The notes: generated by a model not told the origin, from the letters alone. Shown: positions 9,202-18,738, counted from the first letter of the stretch. The stretch is DNA of 64,000 nt from Caldisphaera lagunensis DSM 15908 (GCF_000317795.1 NC_019791.1:372001-436000), one strand, 5' to 3'. Numbers and translations are program-made.

Positions 9202-9549
9202 TCATATATCAATTTCTACAAAACCTTCATTATTAATTCTTACTTTATATGTTTTTAATGGAGTTTTTGAATCAGATTTGAATTCGCAAGGAACCTCAGG
9301 TTTTATTTGTGGAGGGGCTACCATCTCTCCAGTTATTACGTTAAATTTAGCCCCATGTAGGGGACATGCTGCTATATTATCAGTTACATCAGTTAATAAA
9401 CCGCATCCCATATGAGAGCAGATGGCATCCATACCATACAATGAATTATTATATTTTACTATTAATATTGGCTTGTCCTCAACCATTACAACTGCAGAAT
9501 TCCTTCTTTCAAATACTTTCCCTATTACAGAAATCTTTCTAAACACCAC
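9202..9549 (-). CDS. Rieske-type [2Fe-2S] ferredoxin
   Basis: A 115-aa soluble Rieske protein. Both cluster-binding boxes are intact: C44-x-H46 in CSHMGCG and C62-x2-H65 in CPLHGAKF. There is no transmembrane helix, and the second box lacks the extra Cys used for the disulfide in respiratory Rieske proteins, so it looks like the low-potential oxygenase/electron-carrier type. The redox partner is not evident from the neighbours. Confidence 0.9.
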   Translation of the reverse strand: MVFRKISVIGKVFERRNSAVVMVEDKPILIVKYNNSLYGMDAICSHMGCGLLTDVTDNIAACPLHGAKFNVITGEMVAPPQIKPEVPCEFKSDSKTPLKTYKVRINNEGFVEIDI

Positions 9550-9619
9550 CTTATATCACCATCTTGCTATATATATTTGGAATATATATCTTTTTACGCT
9601 AAAATTCATTAAAATGAAG

Positions 9620-11119
9620 TTATTTTAACCCCATTTTTTCCTTAAATGCTATATACCTTTCTTTTAAGTACTCATTATTAATAATATCCTTAATATGATC
9701 CCATGGAAACGGTTCGCTTCTTCCTTTTAACGCTATATCAGATAAACCATTTTTTAAAGCATTCCTATATGAAGATCTATTACCTCCCTCGATAGCCATT
9801 TGTATCAAATATTTTAAAACGTCCCTATCTGACAATGATATTGATGCTTGTACTAATGCTAATAAAGGGTCATAAGTTGTAAAGTCATCATAATTAGAAT
9901 TTCTTTTTAAATAATTTATTTTTATTTTCATTGCGTTTTCATCGCTCATAGGTAACCATTGTAGTGGTGTTCTAGGTTTTATAATTAAAGGGTTAACGCT
10001 TAGATGTATTTTTTTAACCCCTAATTTTTTTATTTTATATGTTAAATCGATTATGCTTTTTAAATCATCATTAGTTTCTCCAGGTATTGAGGTAATAAAA
10101 TATGCCTTAATATTCAAATTAAATTTAGATGCATATTTAGATACTTTTATTATATCTTCATCTTTTATTTCCTTCCCCAATGCAAACCTTACCCTTTCAG
10201 AACTTTCTGGGGCAATTGTAAGAGATTGTTGTCCTAATTTTGCGATTAACTCTATAGATTCTTCATCTAATAATTCAGCTCTTAATGAAGGTAAGGAAAT
10301 ATTTAATTTTCTTTCATTTATATTTTTTAAAATATTTTTAAATTCTGGATGGGAATTAACAGTTAGTCCAATTAATGAAATCCTATCGTTATACCTTTTG
10401 TTTAATTCCTCAACCTCATTAATAATATCATCAGATTTTTTATATCTTACAGGTCTTGATATGTAACTTTCCATGCAAAATAAACAATTAAATGGACAAC
10501 CTCTCATTACCTCGACTGCTAATGTAAAAGTAGTTTCATTAGTAAGTATCCTTTTAGTTAAGGAATCAAAATAATTTGAAAATGCAACTCTTACTTCATG
10601 TTTCCCTAAAGAAGGAACATATAATCCATAGCCTGCATCTATGTTTCCACCATAAATAATATCAATTATCCTTTCCCAAACTGCTTCCAAATCACCTATT
10701 ACTTCAATATCTGCTAATTCTGCTAAAGGTTCTGGATTAGCTGTAATTGTAGGTCCTCCAATTATAATTTTTGGTTTATTTCTTTTACTCGAGTAAATTT
10801 CTATATTGCTTCCAATTAATGCCTTAACTATATTTATATAATCTAGTTCATAATGCACAGGAATAAAGATATAATCAAAGTCTTTTAAAGGCATTCCGTT
10901 TTCAAAGCTTCTCATTGGTATTGGTTTACCTGTTAAACTAGGCATATAGAACCTTTGTAAATAAATATCATCAAGTTGGTTAAGTAAAAAATATAATTTA
11001 TGAAAAACCAATGATGACATTGCAACACTATATATGGATGGATAAAATAGTGCAACCTTTATCATATTCTTATTATATTTTTTATTAATCAATTCTTTTT
11101 CTATTATTTTATCTGGCAT
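9620..11119 (-). CDS. Radical SAM protein with B12-binding-like N-terminus
   Basis: A 499-aa Fe-S enzyme. Residues ~20-170 look like a cobalamin-binding-type Rossmann domain (DYIFIPVHYEL, KIIIGGPTITANPEP, VIGDLEAVW). The radical SAM core follows with cluster cysteines C208, C212 and C215 in GCPFNCLFC, plus the usual strands (ISLIGLTVNSHP, QSLTIAPESS). The C-terminal ~100 residues are helical. It belongs to the broad archaeal 'Fe-S oxidoreductase' group, and no substrate can be assigned. Neighbours are a Rieske protein and a Cys-rich small protein, which does not settle the role. Confidence 0.8.
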   Translation of the reverse strand: MPDKIIEKELINKKYNKNMIKVALFYPSIYSVAMSSLVFHKLYFLLNQLDDIYLQRFYMPSLTGKPIPMRSFENGMPLKDFDYIFIPVHYELDYINIVKALIGSNIEIYSSKRNKPKIIIGGPTITANPEPLAELADIEVIGDLEAVWERIIDIIYGGNIDAGYGLYVPSLGKHEVRVAFSNYFDSLTKRILTNETTFTLAVEVMRGCPFNCLFCMESYISRPVRYKKSDDIINEVEELNKRYNDRISLIGLTVNSHPEFKNILKNINERKLNISLPSLRAELLDEESIELIAKLGQQSLTIAPESSERVRFALGKEIKDEDIIKVSKYASKFNLNIKAYFITSIPGETNDDLKSIIDLTYKIKKLGVKKIHLSVNPLIIKPRTPLQWLPMSDENAMKIKINYLKRNSNYDDFTTYDPLLALVQASISLSDRDVLKYLIQMAIEGGNRSSYRNALKNGLSDIALKGRSEPFPWDHIKDIINNEYLKERYIAFKEKMGLK

Positions 11120-11177
11120 GCGATCACAACTTGTTTCTGTATCCTGCTAAAACATAATAGAAAGAGAAGTTTTATAG

Positions 11178-11459
11178 TTAAAATGATCCATATATTTCTT
11201 CTCTAACATCTGGATCAACATATGCTCCTAAGAAAACTCTATAACCATTTTTTAGAAAAATTTTAGCCTCATCTCCAAAAACCCTCGTTTTCATTTCAGG
11301 AATCCAATAAAATTCATTTGATTTTATGTTTACTTCTTCAAAGAAACTACACGTATCATCATCAACAGTCAATTTACCAAGCTTTATACATAAACCAATA
11401 AATGGGTATTGTACATGTGGTCTCCAGTTAACGCATCTATTACAAATTTTCTTGTCCAT
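11178..11459 (-). CDS. Small Cys-motif protein, unknown function
   Basis: A 93-aa protein with four cysteines in its first half (C6, C9, C24, C37; CNRC...GLC...DTCSFF) that could bind zinc or an Fe-S cluster, followed by a hydrophilic C-terminal half ending in DVREEIYGSF. I do not recognise a named family. It lies 59 bp upstream of the radical SAM gene on the same strand, so the two may be co-expressed. A metal-binding role is inferred only from the Cys pattern. Confidence 0.6.
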   Translation of the reverse strand: MDKKICNRCVNWRPHVQYPFIGLCIKLGKLTVDDDTCSFFEEVNIKSNEFYWIPEMKTRVFGDEAKIFLKNGYRVFLGAYVDPDVREEIYGSF

Positions 11460-11518
11460 TTTAATCTCCTTGTTTATTCATACGCATAAAAATTTATACA
11501 TTTTAAAAAAACTTATAA

Positions 11519-11995
11519 TTAATGGGATAATGAAGCTTTTATTTTCATTTCGTAATTAAATTTCCTTACCTGATACCATGCTATAACCATGAGTATACCA
11601 GGTATAACAAATAATATAGAAAATATACCTACAATGATTTCAATTATGCCGATAGCTAATGCTGGTCCAATAGCTTTTTCTGGCAAATTATGATATAATG
11701 GTAAATATACAAAAGGTATGCTAACTAAACCTAATATTAAAAATATAATACCATAGCCATATAATACATTAGCGGCTAATCTTATTATATCAGTACCAGT
11801 TAAATTTAATGAAGAAAGTTGACCATAAGTTTTTGTTATATTAGAAAAAATACTTGCTGGAAGAGTGCTTAATGAATAACCTGCATAAAGAACTATTAAG
11901 GAAAATAATATTGCTAACGCAATTGAAGCTATAACCAGTCCTTTACCAGGTACTTTTTCATTTACATTTTGCATATATTCCACCACATTAATCAT
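11519..11995 (-). CDS. Four-helix membrane protein, unknown function
   Basis: A 158-aa integral membrane protein with about four predicted hydrophobic segments: ~20-45 (LVIASIALAILFSLIVLYAG), ~72-100 (YGYGIIFLILGLVSIPFVYL), ~108-128 and ~129-145 (SILFVIPGILMVIAWY). The N-terminus is short and polar and the C-terminus is basic (KFNYEMKIK), which suggests cytoplasmic ends. No family was recognised. Confidence 0.65.
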   Translation of the reverse strand: MINVVEYMQNVNEKVPGKGLVIASIALAILFSLIVLYAGYSLSTLPASIFSNITKTYGQLSSLNLTGTDIIRLAANVLYGYGIIFLILGLVSIPFVYLPLYHNLPEKAIGPALAIGIIEIIVGIFSILFVIPGILMVIAWYQVRKFNYEMKIKASLSH

Positions 11996-12181
11996 TAAAT
12001 TTGAACATTTATAAGTTCATAAACAAATAATTAAAAAATTTTTAACAAATTAGATATTAATGATAAAAGCCCTAAGCCTTGAAATCTAAATCCTAAAATA
12101 AACTTTAATTAAATTTTTAGTCATAAAAATGTATCATTAATTCATTGTTAACCGGGGAGTTAACAATTAGTAATAAGGTCA

Positions 12182-12257
12182 CGGACCCGGGGGGATTTGA
12201 ACCCCCGACCTTCGGCTCCGCAGGCCGACGCCCTAATCCTGGCTAGGCTACGGGCCC
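12182..12257 (-). tRNA. tRNA-Arg(GCG)
   Basis: On the minus strand the acceptor GGGCCCG pairs with CGGGTCC (one G-U), discriminator G. The anticodon loop is CTGCGGA (anticodon GCG, decoding CGC/CGU) in a TCGGC/GCCGA stem, and the T-loop is TTCAAAT. No intron and no encoded CCA. It is the second Arg isoacceptor in the window. Confidence 0.95.
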
Positions 12258-12305
12258 TCAATAATTAAAATCAACAAAAAAGATTATAAACAAATTATCA
12301 ATTTG

Positions 12306-13322
12306 TTAAAAAATCTCTTTTCCGGAACTAATAATTTTGGCGGCATCTAAAGCAAAATAAGTAATTATCATATCTGCCCCAGCTCTTCTTATTGATATAA
12401 GGGATTCTATTATAGATTGGGTTTCATCAATTAACCCTAGCTTGATAGCAGATCTAATCATAGCATATTCTCCGCTAACATTGTATGCTGCTAATGGAAC
12501 CTCAGGATAATATTCCTTTACTAAACGGATAACATCTAAATATAATATGGCAGGTTTAACCATTATTATATCTGCTCCTTCATCTAAATCAAGCCTTACC
12601 TCTTTTAATGCCTCTTTAGCATTTCTTGGATCCATTTGATAGCTTTTCCTATTACCAAATCTAGGAGCAGAGTCCACAGCTTGCCTAAATGGGCCATACA
12701 TGGCACTTGCATATTTAACTGAATAGGCCATTATACCAACGTCATTAAATCCTGCGTCATCTAATGCTTCTCTTATTGCTTTAACCTGACCATCCATCAT
12801 ACCAGAGGGTGAAATGAAGTCAGAACCAGATTGGGCTTGTGATACTGCTATTTTTTGATAAACCTTTAAAGTGGAATCATTATCAATAACATCACCTTTC
12901 CTTGAATTTAATGGAATACCACAATGGCCATGAGAGGTATATTCACATATGCATAAATCAGTAAAAATTAGTGGATCCCAACCAATTTCTTTTCTTATAT
13001 TCCTTATCGCAACCTGAACTGGTCCATCAGGCGCATATGCTCTTATGCCATCTTCATTCTTTATTTTTGGGATGCCAAAAATTAAAAATGAACGTATACC
13101 AAGATCCAATGCTTCGCTAATAAAATTAACAAGATTGCTTGAGTCAGAAGGATATGTTAATTGACCCTCTAAGCCAGGAGTTTCGATAGGCTTTTCTATT
13201 GCTTCGCTAACAAAAACTGGTAATATTAGTTTTGATATATCCAACGAAGTTTCTGATATCAAATCTCTAAGATATTTTGACGATCTTAATCTCCTAGGTC
13301 TAATTCTAGGGAATGATCCCAA
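12306..13322 (-). CDS. hemB: Porphobilinogen synthase
   Basis: Condenses two 5-aminolevulinate molecules to porphobilinogen in tetrapyrrole synthesis. The Schiff-base lysines sit in MAYSVKYASAMYGPFR and in IMVKPAILYLD. The zinc-type cysteine cluster is present (DLCICEYTSHGHCG). Length is normal (about 338 aa from TTG 13322). That TTG is 5 nt after a GGTGA site; a GTG at 13331 overlapping the hemA stop is also in frame. It follows hemA directly, so the two first tetrapyrrole steps form an operon. hemL, hemC and hemD are not in the window. Confidence 0.95.
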   Translation of the reverse strand: MGSFPRIRPRRLRSSKYLRDLISETSLDISKLILPVFVSEAIEKPIETPGLEGQLTYPSDSSNLVNFISEALDLGIRSFLIFGIPKIKNEDGIRAYAPDGPVQVAIRNIRKEIGWDPLIFTDLCICEYTSHGHCGIPLNSRKGDVIDNDSTLKVYQKIAVSQAQSGSDFISPSGMMDGQVKAIREALDDAGFNDVGIMAYSVKYASAMYGPFRQAVDSAPRFGNRKSYQMDPRNAKEALKEVRLDLDEGADIIMVKPAILYLDVIRLVKEYYPEVPLAAYNVSGEYAMIRSAIKLGLIDETQSIIESLISIRRAGADMIITYFALDAAKIISSGKEIF

Positions 13323-13327
13323 ATTTT

Positions 13328-14521
13328 TCACCTCATGTTCTTCTTATAATATTGTATAATTAATTCTGATATGTTTTCATTATATGTATCATGCAACAAA
13401 TTAAAAATTGGTTTCATAGACTTCTTTGCAAAGCTTTCAAATGCTATTTTTAAAGCCTCATCTAAATCCATACCTTTATTAATATTTTTCTTTGTTTGCT
13501 CCATTTCATATTTTATAATTAAATCTATGTATCTCATAATTTCACTTATGTTTTCATCTATTGATCTTTTCTTTAAATATTCTATCAGCTTATCCAATTC
13601 CTCTTTAATTATCTTTTCAGCCAACTGAACTTGATCTAATCTATGATTAAAATTCTCCTTAACTAACTTATCAACACTTTCAATGTTATATATAGTATTA
13701 TCATTCATTATAGCACTTGGAGTTGATATATCAATGATTACATCGTTTTTATTTAATAAATTATTAAGAAAATCAAAAGGACCCCCTTTTATTGCAATTA
13801 AAACTGCATCAAATTTTTTGTTAGCAATTTCATTTAAGGTATTTATTTCAAAATTGCATTTATTGTTTATAATCATCTTAGCCTTTTCTAATGTCCTATT
13901 AGCAATTGTTATTTTACTTGGATTCCACTTAGAACATATGTGATCTACCATTATTTTTGCTGCATTTCCTGCACCAATTATTGCAATTTCCTTGTTATCT
14001 AGTGTACCTAAAAGTTTTGAAGCCAATTCTACAGAGGCCTGAGGAAATCCTAAAACTCCCTTGGATATATCTGTTTCACTCCTAACTCTTTTACCAACAA
14101 TTATTGATTGATGGAACACTGAATCAAGTAACTTGCTTGTATATCCTAAGTTCTTAGCTTCTTCCCATGCATCCTTAACTTGGGACAAAATTTCTGTTTC
14201 TCCAAGAATAGAGGATTCCAAGCCTGCAGAAACTCTAAATAAATGCTCTGCTGATTCTAAACCCGAATATTTATGAAAGAATTTTGAATAAATGCCCATA
14301 TTTTTGTTTATTTCTTCCTCTAAAATATCATTATAAGAATCTACATATATTTCAAACCTATTGCATGTAGAAAGAATAATTATCCCATTAGAAATATGGA
14401 ATATATCATCATAAATTCTCTCTTTAAGTTCATCTATCTTTTCCATATCATAAAAGCATGAATCTTTATAGGTAATTGAATATAGTTTTAGATTATTGAT
14501 ATTATATGTTTGATCGATCAT
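13328..14521 (-). CDS. hemA: Glutamyl-tRNA reductase
   Basis: Reduces glutamyl-tRNA(Glu) to glutamate-1-semialdehyde, the committed step of the C5 tetrapyrrole pathway. The catalytic Cys is in LSTCNRFEIY. The substrate domain has GLESSILGETEILSQVKDAW. The NADPH-binding Rossmann domain carries AIIGAGNAAKIM, and a C-terminal helical dimerisation region follows (~310-397). ATG 14521 is taken as start; in-frame TTG 14524 and GTG 14530 lie just upstream. It is the first gene of hemA-hemB. Confidence 0.95.
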   Translation of the reverse strand: MIDQTYNINNLKLYSITYKDSCFYDMEKIDELKERIYDDIFHISNGIIILSTCNRFEIYVDSYNDILEEEINKNMGIYSKFFHKYSGLESAEHLFRVSAGLESSILGETEILSQVKDAWEEAKNLGYTSKLLDSVFHQSIIVGKRVRSETDISKGVLGFPQASVELASKLLGTLDNKEIAIIGAGNAAKIMVDHICSKWNPSKITIANRTLEKAKMIINNKCNFEINTLNEIANKKFDAVLIAIKGGPFDFLNNLLNKNDVIIDISTPSAIMNDNTIYNIESVDKLVKENFNHRLDQVQLAEKIIKEELDKLIEYLKKRSIDENISEIMRYIDLIIKYEMEQTKKNINKGMDLDEALKIAFESFAKKSMKPIFNLLHDTYNENISELIIQYYKKNMR

Positions 14522-14748
14522 CAATAGCACCTACAGGTTTTTAACAAACCTTTGATATTAAGCGCATTTTATATAAAAAACCGGAATAAATATATACATT
14601 TATATACAAATCTTTATATAAAATCTAGAAAAAATTGATGATTTTAATAAAATCTCCTGTAATTGATAAACAAAACACTATATCAAAACTTAAATTGATC
14701 GCCTAATATTAATTGATATGGATTATAATAACTTCAGAGGAAAGACAA

Positions 14749-15324
14749 ATGATAATTGTTTATCATGATCCAGGAGATGAAAAAGAAGCTGAATTTTTTA
14801 TAAAAATGATGGAAGAAAATAAAATAAATGCTAAATTTATTCCTATTTCTAAAATTGACAATATAAACCCAGAAAAAGGAGAATTAATTGTTTCATTAAT
14901 ACCTTTTGGAGGAGGACATAATAAAAGCATTGAAGATATAGCTAAAATGAACAAAGCCATTTTTATCAAAATGCCTTTAAATATAATATATGATAATTTA
15001 AAATACTTTTTAAAGGGGATTAAATGCAAAGATGTTTGCTTCCTTTATTGGAAAGCGAAAAGGTTTGTTGAAATGCAAGAAAAAGACATTGACCTAATTT
15101 TAAACAATATTAGAAATGATTTAGGCATTAAAACTTATTCAAATTGCAATGAATGTCATGATTGCTTTGTTGCATTAACCATTATGAGAGGAATAATGTC
15201 TGAAAAAGCTAAAGAATTAGGAGAAAAATGTTCATCCCAAGTAATAGAAGAATTACTAAGTATAATAAAAGATGATTTGGTAAAGTGGGTCAAAAATTTG
15301 CAATATGCGGGGGGTGGGGTTTGA
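14749..15324 (+). CDS. Uncharacterised protein with CxxCxxC motif, next to hemA
   Basis: I do not recognise a named family. From ATG 14749 (GAGGAAAG upstream) it is 191 aa; an ATG at 14713 would add 12. The N-terminal ~110 residues alternate strands and helices (MIIVYHDPGDEKEAEFF, GELIVSLIPFGGGHNKS, KAIFIKMP, CKDVCFLYW), somewhat like a chelatase or Rossmann-type half-domain. A C-terminal helical part contains SNCNECHDC, a likely metal or Fe-S site. The last codons and TGA stop lie inside the tRNA-Leu gene on the opposite strand. It is divergent from hemA-hemB, so a tetrapyrrole link is possible but unproven. Confidence 0.6.
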   Translation: MIIVYHDPGDEKEAEFFIKMMEENKINAKFIPISKIDNINPEKGELIVSLIPFGGGHNKSIEDIAKMNKAIFIKMPLNIIYDNLKYFLKGIKCKDVCFLYWKAKRFVEMQEKDIDLILNNIRNDLGIKTYSNCNECHDCFVALTIMRGIMSEKAKELGEKCSSQVIEELLSIIKDDLVKWVKNLQYAGGGV

Positions 15325-15390
15325 ACCCACGCAGGCCTACGCCAACGGGTTCTGAGCCCGTCCCCTTTGGCCAGGCTCGGGCACCCCCGC
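15306..15390 (-). tRNA. tRNA-Leu(CAG)
   Basis: An 85-nt class II tRNA on the minus strand. The acceptor GCGGGGG/CCCCCGC has discriminator A. The anticodon loop is CTCAGAA (CAG, decoding CUG) in an ACGGG/CCCGT stem. A long variable arm is present, and the T-loop is TTCAAAC. No intron. Its 3' part overlaps the last 19 bp of the convergent gene ending at 15324. Confidence 0.95.
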
Positions 15391-15623
15391 GCATTTTTAC
15401 ATTAAATTCATTTAGAATAAAATATTATTTATATTCTTATTTTTAATATTTTTGTATCATCATAAATATAATATTATTTAGCTTTATATAATTCTTATTC
15501 AGAATTTTAATCAATTTTATACATATTTATTTACATTTCTTAACATCAATAGCTGACTTCATAAAGAGCTTAAATATACCCCTCCTTCCAAAAAATCCTA
15601 GATATAAACAGTGGTGCAAAAAC

Positions 15624-16988
15624 TTGGGAGCCTTAGATGTCCTGGCAAATTGGTCAAGCTATTTACCAACTATCAAAAAACCGAAACAGAAGCTTACATT
15701 ATATAGAAGGCTTGCTTGGACAGGTATTATATTGGTTATATATCTAATTATGGCTAATATACCTTTATATGGTGTTCCTACACAGGCATTAACTAGCACA
15801 ATTTCACTTCAAAATATAATATTTGCAAGCAGCGCAGGCACATTAATGCAATTGGGAATAGGACCAATAGTTACTTCAGGTTTAATATTAGAGGTTTTAG
15901 CAGGCGCTAAGATTATCGATATAGATTTGTCAAACCCAGATGACCAACTTAAGTTTACAGGGGCTATGAAAACATTAGCAGTAATTTTAGCAGTTGTTGA
16001 AAGCGTTGTCGTGATGCTAAGCGGTGAACTATTCCCTGTTGGATTCAGCGCTTCATTATTAGTTAAGGTTTTAATAGTAATTCAACTAACATTTGCTTCT
16101 TTTTTGGTAATTTTAATGGATGAGGCCTTACAAAAAGGTTGGGGATTGGGAAGCGCAATAAGCCTGTTTATATTAGCTGGTGTTGCACAAACAGTTATTT
16201 GGGATATGTTTGGCTTTATCCCACATATCGCTATGGACTTTGGAGTAATACCCGCTATAATAATTGATAAAAACTTATTGGTTTTTGCAAGACCTAATGG
16301 ATTCCCAGATTTAACAGGTTTACTATCAACGTTTGCAATAATTATTTTGCTTGTCTATCTAAATGGTATGAGAGTTGAGATACCAGTAACGTCATCTAGA
16401 CTCAGAGGAATTAGAAGCAGAATACCATTACAATTTATTTATGTTACAAACATACCAATCCTATTATTAGCTATATTAGTTGCAGACCTACAGCTTTTTG
16501 AAACCCCAATAGAAAGATTTTTGGGAGCAGGTTCTATTGTATATAAAGGCTATGCAGACCTAGTTTATTATCTATCTCCCCCTAATGGCATTATTAGCGC
16601 ATCAATAAATCCATTAAAGACTGTAATATTTGCTATAACATGGTTAATATTATCAATACTATTTGGTTACTTATGGGTTGAAGTTGCTGGACTAAATCCA
16701 AGCAGTCAAGCAGAACAATTAATATCAGGGGGAATGGAAATTCCAGGTATGAGAAGAAATCCAAAAATACTTGAATCAGTTTTGTCAAGATATATATACC
16801 CATTAACGGTATTAAGCAGTTTAATCGTTGGGGCAATTGCAATAGTTGCAGCAATATTTGGTTCATTTGGAACTGGAGCAGGCATTTTGCTAGCAGTAGG
16901 TATTATATACCAGTATTATTCTATGATAAGCTATGAGAGAGCGTTAGAGGCATATCCATTAATTAGGAGGATTATGGGTGAGAAATGA
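15624..16988 (+). CDS. secY: Preprotein translocase subunit SecY
   Basis: The protein-conducting channel subunit in the cytoplasmic membrane. It has about ten hydrophobic segments; the first (GIILVIYLIMANIPLYG) and the plug/TM2 region (QLGIGPIVTSGLILEVLAGAKII) are characteristic, as are MRVEIPVTSSRLRGIRSRIPLQFIY before TM7 and GGMEIPGMRRNPK before the last helices. 454 aa is normal. A TTG start gives MGALDVLANW. adkA starts within the secY stop (ATGA overlap), so they are one transcript. Confidence 0.97.
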   Translation: MGALDVLANWSSYLPTIKKPKQKLTLYRRLAWTGIILVIYLIMANIPLYGVPTQALTSTISLQNIIFASSAGTLMQLGIGPIVTSGLILEVLAGAKIIDIDLSNPDDQLKFTGAMKTLAVILAVVESVVVMLSGELFPVGFSASLLVKVLIVIQLTFASFLVILMDEALQKGWGLGSAISLFILAGVAQTVIWDMFGFIPHIAMDFGVIPAIIIDKNLLVFARPNGFPDLTGLLSTFAIIILLVYLNGMRVEIPVTSSRLRGIRSRIPLQFIYVTNIPILLLAILVADLQLFETPIERFLGAGSIVYKGYADLVYYLSPPNGIISASINPLKTVIFAITWLILSILFGYLWVEVAGLNPSSQAEQLISGGMEIPGMRRNPKILESVLSRYIYPLTVLSSLIVGAIAIVAAIFGSFGTGAGILLAVGIIYQYYSMISYERALEAYPLIRRIMGEK

Positions 16989-17605
16989 TGAGCCAATTAA
17001 GAAATAAATTCAAAGTAATAATAGTTACAGGTGTTCCAGGGGTTGGAAAAACAACAGTTTTATCAGTTTTACAAGAAAAAGCTAAGGCATCAAATATTAA
17101 ATTAAAAGTATTAAATTTTGGAACTTTTATGTTAGAAACTGCTCTCAAAGAAAAACTGGTTAACAATAGAGATGAGCTAAGGCATCTTACCCTAAGAAAA
17201 CAATTAGACCTGCAACAATTAGCTGCAAAACGCATTATTGAAGAGACACTTAAAGATCTCGATGAAAATGGTTATTTAATAATAGATACACATGCAATAG
17301 TAAAAACATCTTCTGGTTATTTACCTGGACTTCCTAAGCATGTATTAGACGAACTAAAGCCTGATATGATAACTGTTATAGAGGCCGATGCAAAAGAAAT
17401 TTTTAACAGACAGGTTAAGGATTCTTCAAGAAATAGATCTGACTTTGGAACTGAAAAAGATATAGAAAAATTAATGGAATATGCAAGAATGGCATCATTT
17501 AGTAGTGCAGTACATTATGCTTCTACTGTTGCAATAATAACTAATAAAGAGAATAAGGCAAACGAAGCTGCAGAAGAATTATTACAATTTATACAAAAAC
17601 TTTAG
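16985..17605 (+). CDS. adkA: Archaeal adenylate kinase
   Basis: Archaeal-type AMP kinase converting ATP + AMP to two ADP. The P-loop GVPGVGKT lies at residues 16-23, and the rest matches the trimeric archaeal AdkA family (LRKQLDLQQLAAKRI, LIIDTHAIVKT, DSSRNRSDFGTE). 206 aa is typical (about 190-200). It overlaps secY by 4 bp. The genes that often follow in other archaea (DUF106, L34e, Cmk, L14e, Cbf5) are not here; L14e-cbf5 is at 33 kb. Confidence 0.95.
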   Translation: MMSQLRNKFKVIIVTGVPGVGKTTVLSVLQEKAKASNIKLKVLNFGTFMLETALKEKLVNNRDELRHLTLRKQLDLQQLAAKRIIEETLKDLDENGYLIIDTHAIVKTSSGYLPGLPKHVLDELKPDMITVIEADAKEIFNRQVKDSSRNRSDFGTEKDIEKLMEYARMASFSSAVHYASTVAIITNKENKANEAAEELLQFIQKL

Positions 17606-17606
17606 T

Positions 17607-17774
17607 CTAATTAGTAGTTTTATATTTTAATTTATATCTATACTCAATATATTTATCATTAGGAGAGTATTTAGGAGGATGGGGAACTTTTAATTGACCC
17701 CCACAATATGGACATCTTTCTTGGCTTAAAGTGTACCTATTACATTTAATACATTTCCTTAAAAGCCATCTCAT
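17607..17774 (-). CDS. nop10: H/ACA ribonucleoprotein Nop10
   Basis: A 55-aa gene found by direct translation of the gap after adkA. It starts MRWLLRKCIKC and carries the archaeal Nop10 zinc ribbon (C8, C11, C21, C24: CIKC...RCPYCGG) followed by the conserved VPHPPKYSPNDKY linker and a basic C-terminal helix. Nop10 binds Cbf5 in H/ACA pseudouridylation particles. The ATG is 4 bp after the aIF2-alpha stop, the standard archaeal pairing, so it is translated from that mRNA. Its stop is 2 bp from the adkA stop on the other strand. Confidence 0.93.
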   Translation of the reverse strand: MRWLLRKCIKCNRYTLSQERCPYCGGQLKVPHPPKYSPNDKYIEYRYKLKYKTTN

Positions 17775-17778
17775 ATCG

Positions 17779-18582
17779 TTACGCCTTCACTCTCTCAAAA
17801 GAATATTCTACCTTAAGATCTTTTGCTAACTTTTCCCCTTTACTAATTAGCTTTTCTATAACATTCTCTAATGTTTTATAATCTGGACCTATTAAGTCAA
17901 TCCTATACTTTGGAGAACCAATAGTATATATTTTTATATCGATGCCATCGTATTTTTTAACCTCTTCTTTTATATCCAACAATATTTTTCTAATTCTATC
18001 GATGCCATCAGATTCTAATGATTTCAAATTAAAATACCCGCTTATTTGAACGTGCTTAACTTCAACATATTTCTTTGCATAATCCAATAGGATATCATGC
18101 CATTCTATTGGTATCTTAGCCCTTTTTAACGCATCTTTACCTTCAAGATTAATAGCCTCTAAACCTGACATTGCATCTCCAAAGTAGTCTTCAAGATGCC
18201 AGACAACTTCTTTATATGCCTCGTCTTCTGATTTATTAATTTGCTTTGCAGCCATCAATATTAGATTTACTGCTTTTAATGTTCTTTTCCAATACATCAT
18301 CTTTCTTTTCCTTTCATTATCATTAACCCTTTTTAGACTAACATCAACTTGACCTTTATTCCTATATACTCTTATTACCTTTACAGCAAGTTTTTGGTTC
18401 TCCTTTATTACTTCATTGATATTTTTTACAGCTTTTGTAGCAACTTCACTCCAAGGTAAAAAAGCTCTCAAATCATTATATTCATCTATAACCATATAAG
18501 CGCCAAAATCGTGAATTTCTTTTATAGTCCCCACTACAATTTCTCCAATGTCTGGCATTTCTTTTCTATTTTTTAGAGCCAA
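17779..18582 (-). CDS. Translation initiation factor aIF2 alpha
   Basis: Subunit of the heterotrimer that carries initiator tRNA to the ribosome. The N-terminal S1/OB domain (about 8-85) begins EIVVGTIKEIHDFGAYMVIDEY and includes AFLPWSEVATKAVKN. A central helical domain (~90-175) and a C-terminal alpha/beta domain (~178-265, with IDLIGPDYKTLENVIEKLI) complete the fold at the usual 267 aa. The start is TTG with GGGG upstream. It is co-transcribed with nop10. L44e-S27e, its frequent upstream partners in archaea, are 20 kb away. Confidence 0.95.
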   Translation of the reverse strand: MALKNRKEMPDIGEIVVGTIKEIHDFGAYMVIDEYNDLRAFLPWSEVATKAVKNINEVIKENQKLAVKVIRVYRNKGQVDVSLKRVNDNERKRKMMYWKRTLKAVNLILMAAKQINKSEDEAYKEVVWHLEDYFGDAMSGLEAINLEGKDALKRAKIPIEWHDILLDYAKKYVEVKHVQISGYFNLKSLESDGIDRIRKILLDIKEEVKKYDGIDIKIYTIGSPKYRIDLIGPDYKTLENVIEKLISKGEKLAKDLKVEYSFERVKA

Positions 18583-18738
18583 CCCAATCCCCTACTTATT
18601 TAATTCTATCCTATTTTTTATGTTCCTATGAAATTTTTGAATGTTTTGCTCATTTAACTATAGTTAATTTATACCATCAACATGTAAATATTAAAATAAT
18701 TTTAATATCTTTACATTCTTTATAATCAACAGGGCAGA

